Source: Strix aluco (Eukaryota > Chordata > Aves > Strigiformes > Strigidae). Taken from it: a stretch of DNA of 64,000 nt. The position numbers and the translations under genes are program-made. The stretch is from NCBI RefSeq assembly GCF_031877795.1, contig NC_133934.1:109122610-109186609 (forward strand), read 5' to 3'. Numbering within the stretch: the stretch's first letter is position 1; each line of letters starts with the position of its first letter. The notes beneath the pieces were generated by a model. The model was not told the DNA's origin and searched no databases. It saw only the letters and a program-made list of their open reading frames with translations. Shown here one piece after another: positions 44,516 to 56,145 of this stretch.

Positions 44516-45195
44516 TCTCCAGCTGGTGAGGGTTGAAGCTCATTAGTGAAAACATCAGCCCTTGCTCTCTAGCTACCCAAATACACCGACATTCACAAAT
44601 CTCTCTAACATCAGTGTGAGCTCTAGTATCCATGCCTAGACCCTTGGCCCTTACCCAGTATGCAGGGCCTCCCCTACTTACCAGGTATGCTGGCTTGATG
44701 TTCAGTAGCCAAACAGATGCATGTACTCATGCACTGTTCTCACGTGCACCCCTTGCTCATGCATCCCTCAGTTAGATGACCAGGTGGTGATCTAATGTCC
44801 ATGCATGGGCCCTGCATCCCTGACCTGGTTACTGACTCAGACCTGGAGTCTTTCCAGATACAGGTCTTCTACTTCCTGGCTAGTCCAGCTTAAGGTTTGC
44901 TAGCAAAGTACATGTATGTACACAGGCATGCTCACACATGTACAGACAGTTAAATTCCCTAGGGAAATATAAACAGACCCGTCTCTCCAACTACTGACAC
45001 TTAGATCTTATGGGCCCTGTGAGCCACAGTCCCTGCTCCAGTTGCTGGTGCGTAGACCCCATCAGCACACGCCCCACTCCCAATGGTGCGTGATCCCTTC
45101 CCCAGTTGCTGGCACCCAGATCTCTGTTGTTGGCACCTGGATCTATGGGCCTGGTGACCCATGGTCTGTTCTCCAGCTGATGGCAATTGGACCTT
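44516..45195. repeat. Repeat-like patch with degenerate CCAGTTGCTGGCACCYAGATC units
   Basis: A more GC-rich block with a motif like CTCCAGTTGCTGGCAC...AGATC recurring near 44,985, 45,036, 45,100, 45,125 (partial) and 45,171, at spacings of about 25-65 bp, and a weaker copy near 44,518. It looks like an LTR or other repeat with an internal minisatellite, but termini and family were not recognised. Confidence 0.4.
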
Positions 45196-45239
45196 GTCCA
45201 ATTCTCGCATAGGGCAGTGTGAGATTACAAAGGCAAAGT

Positions 45240-48200
45240 CAATAATAGGATTTAATAAGGAGATAGGATAGATTGTGTTGATCAGGTGTATTGCTCAGAT
45301 AAGTGTCGCATATTTGTTCCTCTGCTGTCCATCCTTCCCCCTAATTTTCCTTGTCTTTGTCACTTCCCGTACAGATCACATAATTTTTACATAACCCCAC
45401 AAATTCTTTCTATTATTCTATGCTTTTCATACATTCCCACAAACCTCGTCAAATATCCCAACATACAAAAATCTTGATTTCCCCCCCAATTCCCTCTCCC
45501 CACCCCAGACTATGCCTGAGTAGTTCCTTTTAACAGCCCATCAGTGACTGAAGAGTTCTGGTCTTTGTCTACCTTATTACCTGCTCATTAATGTTTGTGT
45601 GTCTGTTTGCTTTATCACTTTCCTTGTGGCTTGTTATTTCCATTACACTGAATAGTCCTTAACCGGATAGTTAATGAACCAGACACTTTTACATTCTATA
45701 TACTCTTACAGTGACATAGAGAAAAATAGTCTTGTTTGTTTAAGGTCCTGGAATCATGCTGCTTTTTGTTTTGGTTCTGGTTTTACCTCTGCTGTTGAGT
45801 TACTGCTATCACTTGCTATTTTTACTGCTCATTTTCTCAAGGGAAGAACTCCAGTTATCTTCAGTGAGATTTCATGCAGGATTTAATGAAACCTGAGTAT
45901 TACATGCTTACCAGAGTTGTAATGTTACAGTCCCAGGGGCATGAGTTGCTTGTATAGATTTCTCATGTCTCTGAATTGTGGTAAGAGCTTCAGCTCTTTG
46001 CCTAGTGTGGAAACCTTCTGACAAGGACAGTTAGTGTGCTTCCACTAAAAATAATGTTACCCAGTTGGCTGTGTGCTCGAGGTCCTTAGATGACAATGAA
46101 TAGCAAACACAAAGGAGTTTGCAGTGTGTTACAGCATGACAAATACCAGCCTACTCTAGAGACAAAGTGTAGTGACATCAAGCTGATCTGTGTACAAGTC
46201 TGGTGAAAACATAGTATTTATAATTTAAAAAACATTTTCATTATTGAAGTGATGCTGTGTAAAATCAGCAGAACTCTATTCTAGCCCCTAAATTTCAGAA
46301 GCTGTAAATGAGGAAATGAGGAAAATAGTTTTATTTAGAACAAATATAGTCTAACAGTTAAGGGTCTACAATTGGAAATTGCAAGAGTTAGTCTGTTCCC
46401 TTTCTGTACTGCTGCACATACACGTGAATTTAGGTATGTTACAGTGTCTTTGACATGATTTCCTGTAAGGTCTCTCATGAGTTGCAGTGCAGATGCAGAA
46501 GGAAATTAAAACTAATGCTGTCTGAACCTAAAAATTTCATATACATTGGACTTTACTTGCATTTATAGTTGTAGCTGTGTAAGTTATATTAATGGCAATT
46601 TCTAGAGTAACCTGAATTACTTTAAAGTAAGAAAAGCTCAAAGGGACTGAAATCCTTCAAGGTAAAATAGGACAAGATAACTAGTACAGCATGGAGATGG
46701 GTTCAGGGATAAGTGGAACCTGGTTGTGATGTTTTCCTTTCCAGCTTATGAGCCCTGTTCTTGAAAATTTTTGTGCTGACTGCAGGCCCAGGACTGAATC
46801 AAAAGCTCTGGTCAGTAGGGTTGAGTATTAACTGGGAAACATCCCCAGAGCTGTAATTCTTTGGGGAACACAAAGCCAGATGAAGAAGAGTGCATCTCTG
46901 AGAACGACATATTTTGCTATATTGACTGTCCCCTAGCCTTCTGTGAACTCCTGGGTATCTAGTTTATGTTTACATTCTGACAACACTGTTATTTCTGGTG
47001 CTTTTTCAGAGTTAGCTCCTAAGTATGGTTATTTACTATTCATAGTGCTTTGCTTAGAAAATTTGAGTCATTCAGCTGGAAAACCAGAAAACAATCACAA
47101 GGTTTAAACTATCAATCATAAATAAACAATCTTAGCACTCATGCAGGGTGTAATTTATTAAGAAAAATGCTTCAACAAACATTTGCAAATAATGAACATG
47201 CTTGGGGGAGTAATTTTTTTCTGAGGTTACTTGGAAACAGGAAATGGTAAAAACTTATCATCAGTTGTATATATTTAGAAACATGTATGTAGAAATAACA
47301 TCTGAAGAACCTAAAACTTGACAGAGTAAGAGGTCAATATTCAGGATAGATGTCAGCCCACCCAAGACTGAAGCGCATCATCAGAGAACTAACTTGGGGT
47401 GTAAAAATGGGACTAGAGGGAGGTTGGGACTGAAGTGTACAAGTTGGGCTCTGCTCCTCAGGAATGGAATAGCAGCACAACGTTTGCCAAGGGATATTCG
47501 GAAGAGTTTTGAGGAGGAATTCCCCATTGGAGGATTAGGCTGTTGTCAGGCCTTGATTCTGCAGCTGCCACGAACGAGGTAATGTAACTAGTTGTGTGCC
47601 CATGGGACAGAATGGGCCACTGGACTTTGAAGAAGGCAGGAAGAAAGTCACTGGTTGCTGGCTAGATATGCAGCTGTATTTCATTGCTTCCAGCAAAGCC
47701 TGCATCAGTCTTGCCACATTGCCACATTGATGCACACAAAGGTTCTCCTGCCATCAGTTTCATTGTCTTTCTCTCTCATGTCAGGCCCCTGATGCACTAG
47801 AAAGTCAGCCTGACTACGGTATTCAGACATGATTCTGGTGGTAAAAGCATGTGGTAGGGAGCAGGGGAGTAGAATCAGGCAGAATGTTGTGCTTTTTTAT
47901 CTTTGTTTTGGCTGTGAAAATCAGTGTTCCATTTACTAAAAGCCATTAAACAGGCATTTCTCTGAACAAACATCTGAGACATGAAGGAAAGCCGGACTAT
48001 TGTCCTGGGAGGAAGTGGTTTAGTGATCAGATGCCTAGCAAGAGAATACTGGAAGGCTATTGAACCTATTTTATTTTAATTATATTTGCTTTGGTGTAAA
48101 GGCTGTTTAATGGTTTAGCTGCTCCTGTTTATGGTTTAATTGTAGGTGCAAGTGTAATCTGCAAAATGAGAGGATCTTGCATGCAGTGTGTGAGTGAACT

Positions 48201-48840
48201 GTGGTTGAGTTTATATGAATTCATGAACATCAAATTCAGTGTAATCTAACACAGGGCTAAGTGACCTCATTTTCACTGCGTGCTGCTTATGTGCTTGAAA
48301 GACAATTTTACATACTTTTTAACCAAAAAAGTCTCATGGGAGAGAAATAGAAGGCTCAAGGACAAAAGAGAAATCAGTAATTGAACAGGGAGACAAATGA
48401 AACAGCAAGGAAAACGAGAGCAATAATAAAAGTGTTTGGGAAGAGAATGTGGTTGAGGAATGATTGCAAGAGCTGGAATAACATGGGGGAAGATGGCTGT
48501 ACAAAGCTCTTACAGAAAAGATGGCCCAGCTGTTTCCATGTGCAGATTTGTGGTGGTGGTGAAGGTAGGATTTACAGAAGCTTTAGCTTTCCACTACTTG
48601 GCATCAGCAAGTATGCCACAAACTCCTGTGTTGCCATACAAAAATCTTTGAATTATCTTTGAATCTTCAGATGATTCTCTGAATGTCTCAATTTTGTGTT
48701 CAGCAACACTAAGGCAGATTGAACATTCAGAATTCCTAGGAAAAGAATAGAATATAAAAGAGAGTGTATGTCCAAATCTTTACACAGTTCTGTTCACTGT
48801 ATCTTAAAAAGGATATCATAGGACTTTATAGAAGGTACAC
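45240..48840. other. Non-coding upstream DNA
   Basis: AT-rich, with no supported gene, RNA or transposon. Short open frames only. Confidence 0.5.
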
Positions 48841-48849
48841 AGGCACTGA

Positions 48850-49125
48850 GGATGTTTGGACCAGCTTCAGTGTAAAAGGAAACTAAATGGACTGGAACTT
48901 TTTGTCTTGGGAAAGAGGCAGCTGAAGAAAAAATGGTTAAAGGTTTATGAAATCACAAGTAGTATGGAGAAGATATGTAGAGAAGGATTATTCACTGTTT
49001 CTAACACAGGAGTTTGGCAGGTACCCAAAGGAATGATGAGCAGGTTTAAAACTAGAGGAAGGAGGCCTTTTTCAGCCAGTGTGGAACGAAGGTTAATGGA
49101 AACTTTTTTTTCCCATGAGTTTTTG
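48850..49125 (+). mobile_element. Old CR1-type LINE fragment
   Basis: Follows the order of the CR1 ORF2 C-terminal region at DNA level: GGACTGGAACTTTTTGTC, TTGGGAAAGAGGCAGCTGA, TATGAAATCACAAGTAGTATGG, AGCAGGTTTAAAACTAGAGG and AAGGAGGCCTTTTTCA. Multiple indels break the frame. It probably belongs to an ancient amniote CR1 lineage, older than the copy at 58.5 kb. Confidence 0.65.
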
Positions 49126-49388
49126 TGACAAAGTGTGAAGAAAGTTGTAAAGAGCAAGTCTGTTGTTGGTGATTAAACTTGGTGACCTGGATCTGATCTT
49201 CACCATAAATAGTACCCACTTCTCTAGTCGTAGAAAGCTGGAAATGACCAAGAGAAGCTTTATTTCTGATAGTTTGTTCCTTAGGTGCTTTGTGCAAGCC
49301 ATTGGTGAGGACAGGATATTGACTTCAGCGAACAGCTGACCTTGCACAGTACGATTCTTGGTATATTCATATATTCTCAGTGTGTTAG

Positions 49389-50249
49389 TGTCACGTCCCA
49401 ATTTCTTGGGACAACAACTCAGATTCGACGATTCCCAGGTCAGGATTAAGGTGAAATGACAAGGATTTTTCAGTTCATAAAATGCAATTTTTATTTGCTC
49501 ACAACAGATAATTGGCATGAAACTTTTGTCGGTGATCTTTGCAACCTCTGCAACAGGCATTAAACTTACACCAACTAGTTGCAGATCTTATAACATACCC
49601 TGATTAGCCTTAAACATTCCCTGACAAGCCTTGCCTTATATGTGGGCATACAGAATAAGAACGGGAGAGAAAACGGGAGAAAGAGAGCAAGAGAGAAAGA
49701 CAAAAAAGGAAGATTTCACCAGTCCCGGTTCCATCATTGGTCCAGCCAGCCTAGGGGTCCAGTTCTGGAAGGGCATGGCCACCCCGGGCTTTGACTTGTG
49801 TCCTTTTGTAATTCCTTGCCCCTCCTCCAGGTGGGCACTTGGACTCGTTCCGCTAATTAGGCATCATGCACAGTTTATGCTTCTAGAATTCTCCTTGCTT
49901 TTGGTACATGTGGAGTTTGTACCTTCAGGTTCTTCTGGAAATAAGTCGGTAGGCTTGGGGGTCTTGGAGAGTTACTCCCCCTCCCTGCAGGTGTGAGTGT
50001 TGTTTGACCTTTCCTTTTGGCACATGTGTCGTGAAAATGGCTTCTCTATTGACTCTTCACAGAGTCACTCAAGATAGGGAGATTCAGCCTCCAAAAAGTG
50101 TGGTCCCACCTCTGCAGGACCCCGTCCTCTTGCCGCGCCTCCCTGCCGTTACCTACACAGCTCTGGTGTTTCCATAGAAACCATTTCCTTTGCCAAAGTT
50201 CTTTATCAGATGGTTGAGACATTAACTATGGTTTCATCAGACCGTCACA
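49389..50249 (-). mobile_element. Solo LTR of an endogenous retrovirus (861 bp)
   Basis: Bounded by TGTCACG...CGTCACA (TG...CA, imperfect inverted ends) and a perfect 5-bp target-site duplication GTTAG at 49384-49388 and 50250-50254. Minus orientation is supported by a TATA-like CATATAAG near 49,637 and AATAAA at 49,495-49,490 about 100 bp before the LTR end. No gag/pol/env sequence is attached, so it is a solo LTR left by recombination. The 5-bp TSD suggests an ERVL-like or class I origin. Confidence 0.85.
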
Positions 50250-50254
50250 GTTAG

Positions 50255-53200
50255 TCTGTTCCAGATGATTCTCCTTGACAGGTAAAAATTTTAATACTGT
50301 AGAGGGACGTGCACATAAAGTTGGACAAATAGGTCAAAATAAATAGTGATGTATGAGATCCAAGGGGTGAGTGTCAAATTGGGAAGTAAAGCCTGCTCAT
50401 TATTTGTATCCTTAAAGTGTTTTACTTGCCGTTAGTTTTTTCAGGGGATCCAAGAGGTAGCAGTAAACCAGAGACTGAAAGCAGGTTTGCTAGTTCAACT
50501 GAGAGCGTGTAGCAAAGATGCATGCACAAGGAAGAGAGGCTTGCCATAATTTCAGCTGGCTACAAAGTGAACTTTCTGTAGTTGATTGAGTAGAACTTCT
50601 CCAACTCACAAGGTTTTAGGATGACATGGAAATTAATCAAAGCTGTGGAAGCAGGGAAATAGGTATATTAAATGAAAAAAATTGGGGCTCTTATAACTAT
50701 TTTATGTATTTGTTCCTATCATAGTTTCCTTGGATACTGTAAGTGTGATTTAAGTAAAAATTAAGTTTGTTGTTGGCTACAGGAATGATTTTCCCACTAA
50801 AATGCTCAATATTTTGGGGTATTTTCACACACCACTGTTTCTATGCTGCCCTTAAAAGCAAGAGATAAAACCATTAAATGTCTCTTAGTGAAACCCTAAG
50901 TGAGGTTGGGGCCTGGGGGATAGGGTGGCTGAAAGTAGTCACAGGTAGGGTATAAACTGTCTGAAAGAGAATTTAAGTACCATAAACCTGAGGATGATGA
51001 AGGCCTTCAGTAATCCATTTGTTTATGGTCAGATAGTGCTATAATGACTGTATTTCTCAGTAAATATTGGTCCTGATGACTTTGAATTGACAAATTTCTT
51101 GAGGTTGATAGTGGTGTGCTGGTGCAGCACTTCAGTAACTCTGCAAATGGTAGCTGGGATCAGCATTATAACTACCTTCTGAGCAATAAAAGCTGAAAGA
51201 GTAACTCAGTAGTGGAATACAGTAGTGGGTGCTAATCCATGCTGTGGGCCATACCACAGGTGCAAAGCTTCAGATTATTGCAGTAGATACTGTTTTCATA
51301 ACATAAAACTGGGTATGTATGCTTTCGGTTTTGCATTCATTGTGGCATAGACACACTTGAGTTGGGTTTTTTTTGGGGGTGGGGGGGTGGTTTCAGATCC
51401 TGTATGGAATGCTCAAACTGGCTTTTGGTGAGACAAGCTGCAAAAAATGCATGACCATAATTTAGAAGTAATGATACTTTAAAAACGTAATTGTGGTATC
51501 ATCTCTACTTGCTTTTTGGCCCTGTGGAATGAATCATAATGTTTTCAAGATTTGCTCTACAGCTGCTGTGTTAGAAACTTCAAAAAAATTAAAATAAATC
51601 CAGGATACTAATGTCAAAGGCCTCCAGCAGCTGGAGATTTATGATACACAGTTAATCTTGTCAGATTCTGATATTTAGGAATGAGCTGGAATCCTGAATC
51701 TGAACGGGTGAAAAAGGGAAAGGTAAGTTTGAGTCAAATTCTCTGGCTCATGTTTCTGATACTTTTTTTTTTTTTTTTTTGCTAGTGAAGGCAATAAAAA
51801 TTGCCAGATTACTAATACTGGGGAATAATGATGTCCTGCATATTCTTACAGAAGATGTATATGACCTTAACTGGCAAAGCATATTTAATTGGACAAAGTG
51901 GAATTAATCCTCCTGTTACCAGTAACAGTTCTTGCAACTGCCAGTTGCCTGATAAAGTTTAGAAGGATCTCCTGTGCTCTTGATTTTTCCTGCATTCTGC
52001 AGGGATTTTTTTCTTATTCTAATGTGTTCTAATGTAGGTCTTCCCAGTCCTGGTGTGAAAAAACGTCTTCTAAGGTATGTGTTAGCTCATTAAGGCTAAG
52101 TGCCCCATCTGCCACCCCACATAATCTGGAGAATTTACAAATTCATGCCTCGGTGAAGAAATCCAGTATCTCTCGGTAAAGTAGGGAAACATTAATTTCA
52201 TTTTCGTTTAATGGACTTCCACTGGTGTCTGAATAAGGTAATATACAGATGCTTTTGCCTACTGGAGAATCACAACTGTATCCCCTACCAAGCAAATGGG
52301 TGACAACATTAATACATACATGTTTCTAGTCCATTTTAATGGGCCGTAATTTCTGTAACAATCATGTTACTTTTGACTGACACAGAGAATTGCGCCAGTG
52401 AATCAGGCTCATTTGGTATATTCAGCATGTTCTAAGGAGCCAAAGCCAACTGAGATCTGGAAGACACATGACTGTACCGTTATAACACTGTGTCTGGCTT
52501 CATAAACACGGCCTTCAGTGAAGTCGTTCTAATACGGTTACACAGCTTTTGGCTTATAAGTGATTCTTATTTCTGTTTTTCAAAAACAGATTTAGATGCT
52601 ATGTCTGTAAGAGACAGCGGGGAAATAAATTGGAATTAATTTTGCTTATTGGTGCATTCCACCTCATAAAATTCTGGGCCTTGTTAAAGGACATACAGGT
52701 GTCACAAATAGCTTTAGAGTTATGGCACTCGGGTTAAGGTATTGCGAGTCAGAGAGCATTTAAGATGGTTCTTCATCTCTTGCTCCAGGAGTTTGAGCTT
52801 GCCTACAGATTCAGCAGGGCAAGCGTCCATGAGCTCACACCATAAATAGATGATTCTCACAGTGGGAGGGAGTACAAACTCCACTTCAGGGTTTTTTTTT
52901 TCTCTAGTGTGATTGTGAGTTTTAAATATTTGGTGTATCAGGCTTTTCTGACTTGGTAACATTCCCTCACAACAGTTCCACTGGTGATCAGCTTCTGTCA
53001 TGATCTTGGTTTTTGTCTGCTAAGCTGCTCTAACTCACAGTGCATAGACAGTTTTGATGGACCTCAGTGTTCATGTTGCAAACTTCAGTACACTCAACTG
53101 TAAACTGACTAGATTAGGGATCCAACTATCCATTTGTTGTGCAGGAGGAGCATTATGGTTTAGGTTTAAGAGCAATTTTCACTTCAGCAGAAAGCTGTCT

Positions 53201-53450
53201 TCACTGCTGCTTCTGACATACATGTCACTTTAAGATTAGTAATTGGGCATCTTTCCTCAGCAGTGCCTGTTCTAAACATCTAAGTAAAATCTTAACAATT
53301 TGAAGAAACTGGCTTGGGGTGTAAATTGGATTTGTCCTGAATTACAGGGGGGAGTACTCTCTACTGAAGTTCTCACTTAAGTTTCCTGTTAGGTACTAAC
53401 CTAAAATATCCAATTCCACATACCTCAAAGCTGATGAAAGCTGTGAAAGT
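50255..53450. other. Non-coding upstream DNA
   Basis: AT-rich with no supported gene. It contains an 18-T homopolymer at 51,763-51,780 and a G-rich tract near 51,370. No transposon is recognised. Confidence 0.5.
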
Positions 53451-53489
53451 TGTACTCGGCAAATACGACCCGAAGTGCTTTCTGTTATA

Positions 53490-53760
53490 TTCATCTGCAG
53501 CATGGATTTTGCGCTGCCGCCTGCCTGCCCGGGAAGGCGGAGTCCTTCGCTCCCCTGGGAGCGGCAGGGGCCGCCCTCCGCCGCCAGGTGGCGCTGCCGC
53601 GCCGGCGTTGGGCCGCCTGCCTGCGGGCCGGCCGCTGCGCTTCCCGCCGCCACGGGACGGGGCGCGGCCGCCGCTGGCCGGGGAGGAGGGGTTGTGCTGC
53701 TGACCTCGGCTGGGGACCTGCACACCCGGCGGTTCCTGGGGAGCTTCCACGGTCCATTAT
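53490..53760. promoter_or_regulatory. Isolated CpG-rich block 13 kb upstream of SEL1L
   Basis: About 270 bp of very high GC with many CpG in otherwise AT-rich DNA. It could be a small CpG island: an alternative or lncRNA promoter, or an insulator. Open frames of 89-125 codons on both strands are GC artefacts; none is recognisable as a protein. A plus-strand donor-like GTGAGT follows at 53,780. Confidence 0.6.
53581..53595 (+). promoter_or_regulatory. Strong CTCF-like motif in the CpG block
   Basis: CCGCCAGGTGGCGCT fits the CTCF core CCASYAGRKGGCGCT with at most one substitution. Its placement in an isolated CpG block supports a regulatory role. Binding is inferred. Confidence 0.55.
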
Positions 53761-53764
53761 ACTG

Positions 53765-55383
53765 ACCAAGTGGATCTCGTTGTGAGTGCCTTAAAACACC
53801 TCGAACACTACCACTGTGAAAGGTTGCGGAGCACTGTAAGCTTCAGCAAGGGCACTGCTACCTAGCATCCCAAAAATAACAGACAAAGCTTTTCTGTTTC
53901 AGAGTCCACTTTTTGAGAAGTCTTGCCTTAATCTTTCAAGACTCTGCTCAACTGTGAAATGGCATTAGTAATGCATCCCTTCTTTACTGAACAAGAACTT
54001 GCTCGTGGAGAGATACTCAGATATTTTAATAATAAGGCTATTTAAATCTCTAGGAAAACACCACAAAGAAAGCAAATGCAGGGCAAAATTGACTTCAGTA
54101 CAGTAAATAATGCATAAATAACATCATTGTGCATAATGTGCCTCGCCAAGTTGTGGAATAATACCTGGTTTCTTCATAATGAAGACAAGTGTCGTTCAGG
54201 GACTTAGACATTTCAATCTCTAAACATGTCTGAAGTGCCTTTATCTCACTTCTGGGACTGGGAAGTATTTGTGTCAAAGACATGAGGAACAGTTTATGCT
54301 TTTGTGGTTATATACTTTTTCTTTACTTTGAGTTTTTTTTAATCCAGATGGGACCAACTTCCTTTGGTTACTTTGTTTTCACTTTTGAAATCAGAACAAT
54401 TTATGTCTCAAAACAATTTTATTTTGAAAAAGCATGCTTTTCTGACTTGTTGCTACGGCTTGCTGTCTAAATTAAAACTGGTCTTTCAGCATTGCTGTAG
54501 ATGTAGCTGAAGCTTGATGGTACAGGTTCATCCAGTTTCAGTTTTGTAATGACTAGTGCCCGTTTTTATTTCAAATTTTATCTCTTTGTTCCTAGTTGTT
54601 TATTGACTGCTGAAGTGAACCAGCATATTGTGAGGGCAGAAATGGATCAGCATCTAATGTGTACTGTACCTGCTGAAGAAAACTTGCTAGTTTTTTTTCT
54701 TTAAAAGAAGATATCTACACTGAAAGACTTGTATGTGCTGCCCTTTTGCACATGGAAAACATAGTATGGAGCTTCAAATTAAGTGAACTGTCTGAACACT
54801 TGTTGGCTGTTTTTTTCCATACATGTCTAGTATGTGTTCAGTTCAGATGCTGCAAAGAACTGATTCTACACCTAGCATCACTTGTTGCAGCAGCGTCTGA
54901 TTTCAGCTCACATGTCATACTTGGAGTGGAATTTTGGATTACTGAGATTTTGCTGATAGGTGTTATAGAGGAAAGATTGAGGAGGGGAAGAACGCCCTAG
55001 GTGACCAGTTCCCCCTTTCATGGGGAAGGATTCCTTCAGAGTTTCTCGCACCAGTAAGTGGAAGGGTGAGCAATGAAACATACAATTAATTAGCATGTGT
55101 AACTATATAATTCTTTACTACTTCAGCATGCAAAAATGTTGGGTTCTAAATTGTACAAACAGAAAGGTAGAGAATAAGACAACAAAATGTCACAGTTTTA
55201 TAGAGACTTTCTTATATATAATGTACATCATGCAGATATCAGTGGACAGTTGCATATGTGGATATTTTATGTTATATTTGTTTCTTTCTCTAAAGAGAAA
55301 GAGAAGGTTAGCAAAAGATACTGTGACTTTAAAGAGAATAAATAAAATTAATCTCAAGAAAGCGCTGTTATTTTGTATGGATT
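53765..55383. other. Non-coding upstream DNA
   Basis: AT-rich; no gene, RNA or transposon recognised. Confidence 0.5.
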
Positions 55384-55391
55384 TTCTAGGG

Positions 55392-56137
55392 CAGTGGTTC
55401 TCCACCTGTGGTCTGCAGACCCCTGGTGGGTTGCAGTGTTGTCATAGGGGGTCCATGAAGCAGGGGTGGGGAACATCCAGCCCAGAAACATTTGGTCCGG
55501 CCTGCAGCAAGCACTGTGCCTCCTTTTCCCACAGCCCCCTCCCCTCAATGCTCCTCTCATACTCAAGCATCCCACCCCTGCCCCCTCCCCTGGCTGCACT
55601 ACTATATTCACTGCTAGTATGGTTGGTGGCACCCACTTTAACTAGGTAGTTTTTGTCTTAAAGACTTTCTTAACCCAATGGCCCTCTTTAGGGCCACAAT
55701 GGGGCTGGTCTGTTCCTCCAAGTGGTGGCCCTGGACCTGTCAACAAAAATAGATGGTGACTGAACACAGACAAATAACGGGGGAGGTGAGAAGAATTGTA
55801 AAAACTTTTCATCAAATTTTAATGTAAAAATTGGCATTAAATTCAGAATTAGCACGTTAAAGTACCATAAAATGGGCCATTTGAGCAAGAAGAGTGTTGT
55901 TGCTATCATTTTAAATTCATATGGAATCATTGCAATGAAGATATTATAATAGGAGTGTGTGCATTAACAGGTTAATTTATTTCCCTTTCTCTCCAAATGT
56001 GAAGACCCTTCATGAGAAAATTGAAATAAATATTTGATGCAGTCTAGTACTTTAAATCTTGAATTGAGTCTTGGTGGTCCACGGCACAAAAGATATTTAA
56101 AGGGGGTCCATGGTGAAGGAAAGGTTGAGAACCCCTG
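55392..56137. mobile_element. Non-autonomous hAT (Charlie-like) DNA transposon, 746 bp
   Basis: Starts CAGTGGTTCTCCACCTGTGG and ends GGTTGAGAACCCCTG, imperfect terminal inverted repeats of the Charlie-type hAT group. It is flanked by a perfect 8-bp target-site duplication TTCTAGGG (55384-55391 and 56138-56145). Subterminal GGTCTGCAGACCCCTGG and GGTCCATGG also pair loosely. No transposase frame was found. GC-rich sequence at about 55,460-55,600 differs from the AT-rich remainder and may be a second insertion. Confidence 0.85.
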
Positions 56138-56145
56138 TTCTAGGG

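Noticed and set aside
49093..49560. 155-codon minus-strand frame
   Set aside because: Covers the 3' end of the solo LTR and adjacent old CR1; no retroviral protein similarity is visible.
53373..53785. Frames of 89-125 codons in the isolated CpG block
   Set aside because: Same GC artefact; no signature and no consistent exon structure.
55095..55649. 184-codon plus-strand frame
   Set aside because: Runs from unique DNA into the hAT element; its second half is a translation of transposon sequence.
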